Positions 1 to 8,027 of a stretch of DNA of 30,782 bases are shown in pieces. A model generated the notes under the pieces. The model worked only from the letters and a program-made list of their open reading frames with translations, made no database searches and had not been told where the DNA came from. Source of the DNA: CAYMAZ01 sp964388575 (lineage in GTDB: Bacteria; Bacteroidota; Bacteroidia; Bacteroidales; DTU049); contig CAYMAZ010000038.1 in the NCBI GenBank assembly GCA_964388575.1, positions 1-30,782 on the forward strand, written 5' to 3'. A program made the position numbers and the translations under genes. Position 1 is the stretch's first letter. Each line of letters opens with the position of its first letter.

Positions 1-850
1 TTCCCAATCTTCCGGAATCTATGTAACAAAACCTCAACACAAAATTCAGATTCCATAATTTTATTCCAATCGTTTTTTTTCTGCTTTTTGTATGACAATA
101 GGTTTTCAAAACATGCCGGTATGTCTCTATCTGCTTCTCATAAAATTCTGATTTCTGAGTATTTGTCCACTCATACCTTTGCGTAAACACTCCGTCATTA
201 TGGATACGATACACCGCCATTTTCTCTGTCAATCGCTTAATTTTCCCCTTACTTCCGATGTGCAGGTTCATAAAATAATCTCCTGTGAGCGACTGAACAA
301 GCTGATAGTCACCAAACAAATTTCTGAAAACAACCGAAGGTGTGTAAATGAAATTCCCAAGCGTCAAAAGATCATCAAAATTAAACTCTGTCTGATCAGC
401 CGGAAATCTCTTTTTCGGCCGGATCTGTTTATTCATATCTGACTCATGCTGTACTTCCACATCATGAAAGCACATTGAGTACTCCTCATTCTCCTTCAGA
501 AAATCAATCTGCTTCTGCAATTTCAGCGGATCAGTCCAAAAATCATCCCCGTCGCATGTTGCAATATATTTACCCCTGGCTCTGCTAAAATTGAATCTGA
601 CATTCATTCCTCTCACACCCTGCGAATATTGATTAGTTGACTGAAATGCCGGAAAAATCAATTCAGGAAATCTGTCGGCATATTCCCGGATAATACCTGC
701 AGTTCCATCTGTTGAGGCATCATCATGAATCAAAATCTCAAAGGAAAAATCTGTCTGCTGCATCAATAATCCTTCAATACACTGCCGAATATACAGTTCA
801 TGGTTATATGTGATGCAGCAGATACTGACCAATGGCACTGTCAATGTCAT
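1..850 (-). CDS. Family-2 glycosyltransferase, 3' end beyond the window (partial)
   Basis: This reading frame starts at ATG 850-848 and stays open for 283 codons to the window edge. It was read directly by translating the minus strand. The N-terminus has the GT2 (GT-A fold) nucleotide-sugar pattern: a VSICCITYNHE strand near residues 8-18, an HDDASTDGT motif at 42-50, and the metal/sugar-nucleotide motif DGDDFWTD at 100-107. It probably transfers a sugar from an activated donor onto a growing polysaccharide at the cytoplasmic face of the membrane; donor and acceptor cannot be told. The start overlaps the TGA stop of the upstream ATP-grasp gene as ATGA, so the two are probably translationally coupled. 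The motif spacing closely matches the other two glycosyltransferases in the window, suggesting paralogy. Confidence 0.9.
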   Translation of the reverse strand, partial: MTLTVPLVSICCITYNHELYIRQCIEGLLMQQTDFSFEILIHDDASTDGTAGIIREYADRFPELIFPAFQSTNQYSQGVRGMNVRFNFSRARGKYIATCDGDDFWTDPLKLQKQIDFLKENEEYSMCFHDVEVQHESDMNKQIRPKKRFPADQTEFNFDDLLTLGNFIYTPSVVFRNLFGDYQLVQSLTGDYFMNLHIGSKGKIKRLTEKMAVYRIHNDGVFTQRYEWTNTQKSEFYEKQIETYRHVLKTYCHTKSRKKTIGIKLWNLNFVLRFCYIDSGRLG

Positions 851-1932
851 ATATGAATTATTTTGTCTTTTTTCAGGGTGCTGTATTGTTCAATATACTC
901 AGGCAAACCATCAATATCCCTCAGAATCAGATTATCTTCAGAAAAACAGGGTTCATGCATTGGGATCAGCTCTGTTTTCCCCAATACAGCCAGCACCTGA
1001 AATTCAGCCATATTCCATCCTGCTGCAGCAAATGCACTTGTTGCAGCGGTATGTCTTAAATTGATTTCTGTAATTTTGGGTGATCCACTGATATTCCCTT
1101 TCAAATCCACAGTTACAACTCCATGAGGGGTTTCATTGAATTTTTCACAAAGAAACCGGACAGCCAGATCAGAAACTTCAGACACCTCTTTTTCATTGAC
1201 CAATTTTCCCCTGCTGATGTTCCCCGTAACCCCTGAAACAGCAAGATGTGGCATGAAATACTCAAGACGCTCGTAGATTGCATATTGCAGAAGCTTCCCA
1301 TGTAAATATAACATGCAACAGGCAAAGTTTCTTCCGGGTAAAAATTCGGATAACAAAAATTGTTTGATCTGTGGATTCAGTTTGAACCATGCAACACCTT
1401 TATCAATACGATTGACATAACACGCTCCTTTACCAGAACTTGAACCATCATCAAATGCTCTCAGCCAGACAGGTTCTTTTTTCAATGAATCTGAAAGCAA
1501 TTGGATTCCTTCTTCGTTGTTGTCAACAACCTGAAATTTTGGGATATAACTGGTATTCTCGAGATTTCTGAAAAGCCTGTATTTACTGATGACCTCTTCA
1601 GAAAACTTTTCAGGCAGTATCATGGTCGGAAAATCAGGTTTGTGTTTGGTCCAGAAAAGCGCTTCTTTTTCTGTCATAATTAGCACTACTGCAGGATTTT
1701 CTATTCTGCAAACTGCATTGAAATCTTTCTGATACTGTTCATTTTCAACATGATGTATCTGATAACATCTGTCAAAAAGACCCTCAAACAACCCATATTC
1801 ATTATGATAAATATCACAGGCTACCAGCTCGAAATCTTTACAATGCTTACTTAATCTGAGCGATCTTGCGATGGCCCGGCCTGTTACACCCCCACCACCG
1901 GTGATAAGAATAGTTGTTTTGTTTTGTCTCAT
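847..1932 (-). CDS. ATP-grasp family protein (CarB/PylC-like ligase)
   Basis: This 361-residue protein opens with a Rossmann-like pre-ATP-grasp domain (ILITGGGGVTGRAIARSL, residues 8-25). An ATP-grasp core follows: a nucleotide-binding strand and glycine-rich loop (VWLRAFDDGSSSGKG, 155-169), a LLSEFLPGRNF segment (193-203) and a metal-binding ITEINLRHT segment (287-295) in which E289 and N291 are the expected ligands. Such enzymes activate a carboxylate as acyl phosphate and join it to an amine or other nucleophile. The substrate is unknown. The neighbouring sugar aminotransferase makes an amino-sugar acceptor plausible, which is inference. ATG 1932 was chosen because it overlaps the upstream stop as ATGA; the in-frame extension to 1953 begins with TTG. 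The 3' end overlaps the next glycosyltransferase in the same way. Confidence 0.85.
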   Translation of the reverse strand: MRQNKTTILITGGGGVTGRAIARSLRLSKHCKDFELVACDIYHNEYGLFEGLFDRCYQIHHVENEQYQKDFNAVCRIENPAVVLIMTEKEALFWTKHKPDFPTMILPEKFSEEVISKYRLFRNLENTSYIPKFQVVDNNEEGIQLLSDSLKKEPVWLRAFDDGSSSGKGACYVNRIDKGVAWFKLNPQIKQFLLSEFLPGRNFACCMLYLHGKLLQYAIYERLEYFMPHLAVSGVTGNISRGKLVNEKEVSEVSDLAVRFLCEKFNETPHGVVTVDLKGNISGSPKITEINLRHTAATSAFAAAGWNMAEFQVLAVLGKTELIPMHEPCFSEDNLILRDIDGLPEYIEQYSTLKKDKIIHI

Positions 1933-3044
1933 TCTGACTGGATTCGTTTGCAAATATGAATTATGTTTTCTGTTTCAAGCTCAGGATACATCGGCAAACA
2001 GATCACCGATTCCGAAACCTGAGTGGCAACTGCCAGGTTTGCCTGATGAGCAGACGGCAACTCCCTATAAGGCGGGAAACTGCTGATGAGCGGATAAAAA
2101 TACCGCCTTCCATAAATCTGATGTTGTTTGAGAGTTTCATATACTTCATCGCGGCTTTTGCCAAACTCAGCCTCATCAATAAACACGGGAAAATAGGCAA
2201 AATTCTGATCGGTGTGATCAGGCGCATTCAACATGTGCAGTCCCTTGATGTTCTTCAGGTGTTCTCTGTACAATTCTGCAATTTGTCTGCGCTTTTTGAT
2301 ATTTTCATCAACATACTTCAGCTGCAGCAGTCCAAAAGCAGCCTGAAATTCATTCATCTTGGCATTGATGCCGGGAGCAACCACAGTCACTTCGTCTTCA
2401 ATACCGAAATTTTTCAGATGATCAATATGCTTTTTGGTTTCCGCATCGTGACACACAATGGCGCCGCCCTCAAAGGTATTGAACACTTTGGTGGCATGAA
2501 AGCTCAGCACCGACATGTCGCCGAAACTGCAAATGCTTTGCCCTTTGTATTTTGCACCAAATGTATGTGCAGCATCATAGAGTACCTTCAGGTTGTGTTT
2601 GCGTGCAATATTTTCAATGGCATCCACATCACAGGGATTGCCGTACACATGCACGGGAAGTATGGCAGATGTTTCGGAAGTGATGGCTGCTTCAATTGTT
2701 GCAGGGTCAAGTGTCAGCCGCACAGGGTCAATATCAGTAAACACAGGTTTGATGTTGTTCCACCACAATGCATGGGAGGTTGCCACAAAGCTGAATGGCG
2801 TTGTAATGACTTCACCTTTGATGTTCATTGCCTGCAAAGCTGTGAACAATGCAAGGGTACCGTTGGCAAACAGCGATATAAAAGGCACATCCAGATATTC
2901 GCAGAGTTTTTGCTCCAACTCCTGATGAAAGGGCCCGTTGTTGGTCAGCACCCGGTTCTGCCATATCTGTTCCAGACTGGGCAAAAACTCTTCAAGCGAA
3001 GGCAGAAACGGACGGGTGACGTAAATATGTTCTTCAAACTTCAT
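1929..3044 (-). CDS. DegT/DnrJ/EryC1/StrS family sugar aminotransferase
   Basis: This 371-residue protein is a fold-type I PLP enzyme of the sugar aminotransferase family. The cofactor aspartate lies in LYDAAHTFGA (D157), and the Schiff-base lysine in SFHATKVFNTFEGGA (K186). The family converts a nucleotide-linked keto-sugar to an amino-sugar, usually with glutamate as donor. The SFHATKVFNTFEGG signature resembles VioA/FdtB-type dTDP-sugar aminotransferases, but the exact sugar cannot be fixed from sequence. It is full length for the family. Its ATG overlaps the TAA of the upstream glycosyltransferase by one base, and its TGA overlaps the ATP-grasp start. Base composition is clearly richer in GC than the gene just upstream, which puts a composition boundary at its start codon. 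Confidence 0.93.
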   Translation of the reverse strand: MKFEEHIYVTRPFLPSLEEFLPSLEQIWQNRVLTNNGPFHQELEQKLCEYLDVPFISLFANGTLALFTALQAMNIKGEVITTPFSFVATSHALWWNNIKPVFTDIDPVRLTLDPATIEAAITSETSAILPVHVYGNPCDVDAIENIARKHNLKVLYDAAHTFGAKYKGQSICSFGDMSVLSFHATKVFNTFEGGAIVCHDAETKKHIDHLKNFGIEDEVTVVAPGINAKMNEFQAAFGLLQLKYVDENIKKRRQIAELYREHLKNIKGLHMLNAPDHTDQNFAYFPVFIDEAEFGKSRDEVYETLKQHQIYGRRYFYPLISSFPPYRELPSAHQANLAVATQVSESVICLPMYPELETENIIHICKRIQSE

Positions 3045-3940
3045 TAATTTCTATTTATTAATTTTTTGATATAATAAATTAGTTTTTCAGGAACAAAAAG
3101 TTTGAAAAGATATATTAATATTGGAGGTATTATTGTTGTTAAAAATATCATTTTCAATATAACTTGATTATTTTCTTTCATTATTTTCTTCTTGTAAAAA
3201 GTAAACTCATCATTATAATTATACTCTAAATATTTATTATACAATTCTATATTTTTTAATATCCTCTTCCTTTTTTCTATCGATGAAAGACTATTCCATT
3301 TACCATTTGAGGTTATTCTATATACAGACATAATATCTTTGTGTTTAGCTAGAAGCCCAAATTGACCTATTACCATTCCAAGCATCCAGTCAGCTACATT
3401 TAATTCAAATAAATTTGGTCTAATTTTCTTTAAAGCTGAATTTCTAAAAACACAAGCTGACATATTGCCTATACAATTCCCTTGAGCCAATCTACTAGTA
3501 GTTATATATTCAAAATTATCTCTTGAATCCCAACTTGGAATTTCAAATTTTCTGTTTTCTTCATGATAAATGACAAATCTATTAAAACTCATTACACATT
3601 CATCATGTTCATCAAGAAATTTTACATGTTTAAATAGTCTATTTTTGTCGGTCCAATAATCATCTCCTTCAATAATTGCAACATATTCTCCTTTACATTG
3701 CTGAAATGCTCTTTTATAATTCTTGGAAATACCGAGATTTTTATCATTAAATAAAACTTCTAATGGAAAATTTTTTTCTCCTAATCTTGCTTTAATTATT
3801 GATAATGTTTTATCACTTGAAAAATCATCAGCTACTATTATTTCAAATTCATATGGTAGATATTGTTCAATAATACCATTAATACATTCTTCAATATATT
3901 TCTCTTGATTATATGTTATTAATAATATACTCAGTTTCAT
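3044..3940 (-). CDS. Family-2 glycosyltransferase
   Basis: This 298-residue protein has a GT-A fold signature: LSILLITYNQEKYIEECI at the N-terminus, the acidic VADDFSSDKT motif (36-45) and the donor/metal motif EGDDYWTD (91-98). A hydrophobic stretch near the C-terminus (about residues 264-285, IFLTTIIPPILIYLFKLF) may anchor it to the membrane. It probably adds one sugar during assembly of the surface glycan; specificity is unknown. Coding sequence is strikingly AT-rich, with many AAA, ATT and TTT codons, like the two genes upstream and unlike the aminotransferase downstream. Eight bases separate it from the preceding glycosyltransferase. Confidence 0.9.
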   Translation of the reverse strand: MKLSILLITYNQEKYIEECINGIIEQYLPYEFEIIVADDFSSDKTLSIIKARLGEKNFPLEVLFNDKNLGISKNYKRAFQQCKGEYVAIIEGDDYWTDKNRLFKHVKFLDEHDECVMSFNRFVIYHEENRKFEIPSWDSRDNFEYITTSRLAQGNCIGNMSACVFRNSALKKIRPNLFELNVADWMLGMVIGQFGLLAKHKDIMSVYRITSNGKWNSLSSIEKRKRILKNIELYNKYLEYNYNDEFTFYKKKIMKENNQVILKMIFLTTIIPPILIYLFKLFVPEKLIYYIKKLINRN

Positions 3941-3948
3941 ATTTGTAA

Positions 3949-4857
3949 CTAATTTATTTCGTATGATGCTTTTAACACATACAATTTCACGTATGCTTTT
4001 AATTCATTGAATGTACGGGCATAAAATAATGTTTGCACAACACTTTTCAAATATTTTAAATATTTCTTTTCATGAATATATGCCATTGCAAGTTGACCGT
4101 GCCATCTGAATATTTGATGTTTGAGCTCATTCTTGTATATAGGATAAAAATAATGCCTTAATGTTTTAAACAGAATCACATTTCCTTTCATGATATTTGA
4201 TAAAATATAAGATTGTGACACAGCTTGTTTGTGTTTTCTGTATGAACTCATTGCTTCATTCAAATAACCAAGTTTCCCATAAAATGAAACAAGAGCAACC
4301 AATAGCCTGTCTGTACTTACATGACTGAATTGTGCATTTTTTTCTATTCCATCAATAATTTCTTTCTTTCTTCGAAAAACAAAACTTGCTGTCGGCACAA
4401 ACCATCCCTGAATGCATTCAGAAAATATATATTCTGTTTTCATGTTCTCTTCATGAATAAGATATAAAAAATCTCCATTTTCATTAACACGCATTGCATT
4501 GTGAAAACATCCTGTAAATTCCCTGTGTAACTCCAAAAAATCAACCTGTTTCTGTAACTTATGAGGATCAGTCCAGTAATCATCTCCCTCACACATTGCA
4601 ACAAATTCACCTGTACATTCAAGTAAAACACGTTTCCAGTTACCTGAAACACCCAAATGTGCTGCTTGAGTCAATAGTTTTATGTTTTCATATTTTTCGG
4701 CATATTGCTCACAAATTTTTCGGGTTGAATCCTGACTGGAATCATCTCCAATAACGACCTCAAAATCAAATGTAGTTTGTTGCATCAATATTCCATCCAA
4801 ACATTCTTTGATAAAATGCTCATGATTATAGGTGACAACAAATACACTGAGTTTCAT
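3949..4857 (-). CDS. Family-2 glycosyltransferase
   Basis: This 302-residue GT2 protein starts MKLSVFVVTYNHEHFIKECL, carries IGDDSSQDST (36-45) and the donor-binding EGDDYWTDPHK motif (90-100), then the LQKQVDFL helix also seen in the window-edge glycosyltransferase. That shared block and similar length point to duplication within the locus. The C-terminal half is less conserved and probably sets acceptor choice. It lies between the methyltransferase (56 bases upstream) and the second AT-rich glycosyltransferase. Composition is a little less AT-extreme than its two neighbours. The role in polysaccharide assembly rests on family and location; the transferred sugar cannot be named. Confidence 0.9.
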   Translation of the reverse strand: MKLSVFVVTYNHEHFIKECLDGILMQQTTFDFEVVIGDDSSQDSTRKICEQYAEKYENIKLLTQAAHLGVSGNWKRVLLECTGEFVAMCEGDDYWTDPHKLQKQVDFLELHREFTGCFHNAMRVNENGDFLYLIHEENMKTEYIFSECIQGWFVPTASFVFRRKKEIIDGIEKNAQFSHVSTDRLLVALVSFYGKLGYLNEAMSSYRKHKQAVSQSYILSNIMKGNVILFKTLRHYFYPIYKNELKHQIFRWHGQLAMAYIHEKKYLKYLKSVVQTLFYARTFNELKAYVKLYVLKASYEIN

Positions 4858-4913
4858 GGTAAAGTACTATAAATCACTACATCAAATTATCAAAATCATA
4901 ATCGGCAATATTT

Positions 4914-5732
4914 TTATTTTTTTTCACTTTTTCTAAAGAAATTTAAAGAATTATATTTAATTACTGAACCAAACTTCATTATTTGTTTTTTTATTTTAAA
5001 TAAGTTCCTATTCTTGAGTGAATTTTTTTTTTGTTTAAATCTGTAATCAAAATTGTCCCTGTAAAATTTTAAATAGTTGGAAAAATCTTTTTTAGTAAAG
5101 ATTATACAATTATAAGCTATTGTTATTGATTCTATTTGTGACAAGGCTTCAATCTCAATATTTGTCAATTTAAATTTTCTTTGAATATTCCACGGAATAA
5201 ATTCTTTATTAATTACATGATAAATAGCTTCTAGTTTAGCAAATATTGATGATTTTTTTGAATCAAACACATATCCATAGATGTTACTTCTCCCCCAAAA
5301 TGAAGTTTCAACATCTTCAATGATATAAACACCACCTTCATTCAATAGGTTAATAAATCTAATAAATGTATTCCATTGATATTCTGGCACATGTGATGCA
5401 TCATCAATAATAAAATGATATTTGTTATTATTGTTTTTACAAAAGGAATCTAAAAAGACATTATTACTTTGATCAACCTTATAATAGTCATTCAGATTTG
5501 AATCATTTGGGTCATCAATAATATCTATTGCGTGTATAATTGGATTCTGAAAATAATTTTTCCAAAGTTCTATTGAATGTCCCTTTTCATAGCCCAATTC
5601 CAACATTTTAAAATCAGAAACATTTCTGAATTTGTCAACAAAAGTAGGATAAAACCTATGATAGCCATGATGCAAAATTTTGTCAGATGAAACATTGCAT
5701 TCTTCGAGTTTTCTTGATTTATAGTCTACCAT
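4914..5732 (-). CDS. Class I SAM-dependent methyltransferase-like protein
   Basis: This 272-residue protein has a Rossmann-type SAM-binding core: motif I as MLELGYEKGHS (43-53), an acidic strand end at HAIDIIDDP (68-75), then FIIDDASHVPEYQW (107-120) and GGVYIIEDVETSFW (133-146). The DDASH and EDVET segments are typical of sugar O-methyltransferases such as the macrocin/mycinamicin type, where they help bind metal and substrate. In this locus it may methylate a sugar of the exported glycan, perhaps as a cap, which is inference. The C-terminal 70 residues are Lys/Asn-rich and of unclear use. The start overlaps the end of the Wzt-like gene by 14 bases. The gene is very AT-rich, consistent with recent exchange. 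Confidence 0.75.
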   Translation of the reverse strand: MVDYKSRKLEECNVSSDKILHHGYHRFYPTFVDKFRNVSDFKMLELGYEKGHSIELWKNYFQNPIIHAIDIIDDPNDSNLNDYYKVDQSNNVFLDSFCKNNNNKYHFIIDDASHVPEYQWNTFIRFINLLNEGGVYIIEDVETSFWGRSNIYGYVFDSKKSSIFAKLEAIYHVINKEFIPWNIQRKFKLTNIEIEALSQIESITIAYNCIIFTKKDFSNYLKFYRDNFDYRFKQKKNSLKNRNLFKIKKQIMKFGSVIKYNSLNFFRKSEKK

Positions 5733-7026
5733 TTTTGTTTTTTATGGGTTTTATCGTTTCATTTACAAAAATATCAGGCCTTACAATTGAATTATAAAAA
5801 GCACTCCCTTCCAAAGTATATTTATTACCTACTGCACTGTTTGAAATTATTTCAAAAGATAAATTAACTTGACCTCCAATTAATCTTACAACAAAAGGGA
5901 TTGCAATATCAAAATCAATTATGTAATTACCAACAGCCAAAAAATTTGGAGGAATTTTATATTTCAATAAATATTTTCCAACATTTAATTTATTACATAA
6001 ATTAAAATCATTATAGTTAGCTCTAAGAATTGGATAACCAAAACCCGATATTATATTAATGCCACAAACAAGGTCAGATATTTCCTTTTTGATTTCCAAT
6101 TCTATACCAATTTCAATTTCATCACTTGAACATAAAAATTGATCTTCATTTTTTGAATTTTTCACATAAGTATTATATACGTTTAAAATATCTGTTTCAA
6201 TGTTCCCCTGCCATTTCTTAATATTTTGTAATCCTGTAAGATATTCTTGAATAATATCTGAAGTGTTTCCAATTGAACGAATTTTTCCGTTCACTAAAAG
6301 CATAGAACTAGTGCACAAATTTTGAACAGCTGCCATATTATGACTCACAAACAGCACTGTTCTGCCCTGTCCTTTGCTCACATCCTGCATTTTGCCAATG
6401 GCCTTTTTCTGGAATTCGGCATCGCCCACAGCCAGCACTTCGTCAACAACAAGGATGTCGGGTTCAAGGTGGGCAGCAATAGAAAAACCAAGACGCACGG
6501 TCATTCCACTTGAGTAGCGTTTCACAGGGGTGTCAATAAAGCGTTCCACACCCGCAAACGCCACAATCTCGTCCAGCTTTCGGGTGATCTCGGCTCTGCT
6601 CATGCCCATGATGGCGCCGTTCATATAGATGTTTTCGCGTCCGGTCATCTCTGGATGAAATCCGGTGCCCACTTCAAGCAATGAAGCAATGCGGCCCTTG
6701 TAATGGATTTTGCCTGTGGTGGGCTTGGTTACCCGTGAAAGGATCTTCAGCAATGTGGATTTTCCGGCACCGTTTTTCCCGATGATGCCAATCACATCGC
6801 CCTGCTCAATTTCAAGATTGATGTCTTTCAGTGCCCATACATACTCTTCTTTTCCTTTCAGTGACGGATCGTTTACTTCGCCGATTTTCAGGTATGGGTC
6901 TTCTTTTCCACGCACATTCACTGTCCACCAGCGTTTCAGGTCATGTGACAGGGTGCCGGTTCCGATCACACCCAGGCGATATTGCTTGCTGAGGTTTTCT
7001 ATTTTAATGGCCACACTTCTGTCCAT
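5719..7026 (-). CDS. wzt: ABC-type polysaccharide exporter ATPase with C-terminal extension (Wzt-like)
   Basis: This 435-residue protein has a complete ABC ATPase domain: Walker A GKNGAGKST (83-91), signature YSSGM (171-175), Walker B ILVVDE (191-196) and the switch histidine H229. The N-terminal part matches the Wzt/TagH branch, which powers export of undecaprenyl-linked polysaccharide across the inner membrane with a Wzm/TagG permease. Residues from about 250 to 435 form an extra beta-rich region in the position of the Wzt carbohydrate-binding domain, which in studied systems recognises the modified end of the glycan. The first two thirds have normal composition (27 G/C of 60 in bases 6481-6540); the last third is AT-rich (17 of 60 in bases 5881-5940). 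Its partner permease lies 1.65 kb away instead of next door. Confidence 0.93.
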   Translation of the reverse strand: MDRSVAIKIENLSKQYRLGVIGTGTLSHDLKRWWTVNVRGKEDPYLKIGEVNDPSLKGKEEYVWALKDINLEIEQGDVIGIIGKNGAGKSTLLKILSRVTKPTTGKIHYKGRIASLLEVGTGFHPEMTGRENIYMNGAIMGMSRAEITRKLDEIVAFAGVERFIDTPVKRYSSGMTVRLGFSIAAHLEPDILVVDEVLAVGDAEFQKKAIGKMQDVSKGQGRTVLFVSHNMAAVQNLCTSSMLLVNGKIRSIGNTSDIIQEYLTGLQNIKKWQGNIETDILNVYNTYVKNSKNEDQFLCSSDEIEIGIELEIKKEISDLVCGINIISGFGYPILRANYNDFNLCNKLNVGKYLLKYKIPPNFLAVGNYIIDFDIAIPFVVRLIGGQVNLSFEIISNSAVGNKYTLEGSAFYNSIVRPDIFVNETIKPIKNKNGRL

Positions 7027-7347
7027 GTTATTTATAGAAGATTTTTATCAGTTTATGTGCTGTGCTTTTTGCAAATATAGAAGTTTTTTTCTGAGATATC
7101 TTTCAGAATATCTAAAGTTATGAAAGTCGTTTTGTGAAAAAGTTTTTCCAAAAATACGCTTTGCAAATGGATTTTCAGCCTCCCCTTTAGGTATGTGTTG
7201 ATTTTGCCGAAACAGGATTTAGGGGTAACCGAGCTGAAAATCAATAAAGAAACAAAACTCAATACTCCTGCTCTTACTGTTTTTCCGTCTCACTTCGACA
7301 CACAGTTCGAAAACTTCCGGAAAAAATTAAACATACCGCAGAACTGT

Positions 7348-7370
7348 GGCTCTGTGTGACGGAAAGGGAA
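7348..7370 (+). repeat. 23-bp direct repeat, copy 1
   Basis: Bases GGCTCTGTGTGACGGAAAGG plus GAA recur exactly at 8598-8620 in the same orientation. The two copies bracket 1.2 kb that contains the other repeats and the GIY-YIG gene. Confidence 0.85.
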
Positions 7371-7505
7371 AAATATTTCATTGTTGGCCAGGAAAAAATA
7401 TTTAAAGTTTGAAAGGCACATAAAATAATGTATTATTTATTTTTTGAAATGGAGCTTGCTTTTGGATATTTGCTTTGTTTGATTTTCACCAATTTATTTG
7501 CCTCG

Positions 7506-7592
7506 TTCCTAAAGGATGTAAATTGTTGAAAATCAATTCATCCTTGAGGACAGAGGCAAAAATTGATTAAGACAATTTACATCCTAAGGGAA
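7506..7592. repeat. Long imperfect inverted repeat (hairpin)
   Basis: The left arm 7506-7538 contains GGATGTAAATTGT and AATCAATT. The right arm 7561-7592 carries their complements AATTGATT and ACAATTTACATCC. The loop is about 22 bases. A run of eight T follows at once, so it could act as a plus-strand terminator, but no gene ends here; a MITE-like remnant is equally possible. Confidence 0.65.
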
Positions 7593-7712
7593 TTTTTTTT
7601 GTTTTGTAGGACAATAGTGATTTAAAATTTCTGCCAAAGGCATAGAAAATAGCAAAAATCAAATAGCAAATATTCAATATTGCGAACTCTGGAAAATTTA
7701 AAATTTACAACT

Positions 7713-7798
7713 TATGCCAAAGGCATCCCTTTCCCATCGGGAAGCCTATGGCTCGGGACAATTTGATATTTATGCCATAGGCATCCCTATGGGACAAT
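7713..7798. repeat. Two short palindrome pairs (GCCAWAGGC / CCCTATGGG family)
   Basis: TATGCCAAAGGCATCCC (from 7713) and TATGCCATAGGCATCCC (from 7771) are two copies of a small double-palindrome unit, each ending GGGACAAT. The first carries an extra CCCATCGGG / GCCTATGGC segment. A related pair lies at 9677-9698. Confidence 0.6.
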
Positions 7799-7888
7799 AA
7801 TTTATTGATGAAACAACCGACTGGACCACTTGACCACTTGGCTACCTGACCACATTCTTCATTCTTCTGCTCTTGCTCAAAACTCATT

Positions 7889-7951
7889 TGTCATACTGAA
7901 CGAAGTGAAGTATCTCAGGCTTTCAGATTCTTCGTTTCACTCAGAATGACA
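7889..7951. repeat. REP-like palindrome, copy 1 (complete)
   Basis: The left arm 7889-7915 (starting TGTCATACTGAACGAAG, ending GTATCT) and right arm 7925-7951 (starting AGATTCTTCG, ending CAGAATGACA) are imperfect inverted copies of 27 bases around a 9-base loop. The same unit is complete at 8434-8496 and 9871-9933. Confidence 0.85.
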
Positions 7952-7975
7952 AAACGCTCTGAATGACAATGCATT

Positions 7976-8002
7976 TGTCATACTGAACGAAGTGAAGTAT
8001 CT
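7976..8002. repeat. REP-like palindrome, left arm only
   Basis: This is an exact copy of the 27-base left arm. The matching right arm is not adjacent but lies at 8383-8409, on the other side of the GIY-YIG gene, with no further copy between. Confidence 0.85.
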
Positions 8003-8027
8003 GGATTTTGATAAATTGCCAATGACT

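Larger units (their letters stand above)
7027..8027. other. Gene-free repeat-rich interval between wzt and the GIY-YIG gene
   Basis: No convincing coding sequence is present; the short open frames have no family features and cross repeats. The stretch holds a 23-bp direct repeat (7348-7370), a long imperfect hairpin (7506-7592), short GC-rich palindromes (7713-7798), a purine/pyrimidine-biased CCAC-type tract (7821-7864) and the first copies of the TGTCATACTGAACGAAG palindrome family (7889-8002). Confidence 0.7.

Noticed and set aside
1933..1953. Seven-codon N-terminal extension of the ATP-grasp gene
   Set aside because: It would start with TTG, while ATG 1932 overlaps the upstream stop as ATGA.
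1956..3047. Long open frame of 363 codons on the plus strand
   Set aside because: It is antisense to the aminotransferase gene, which has clear PLP motifs; the opposite frame has no family features and is rich in Cys, His and Phe.
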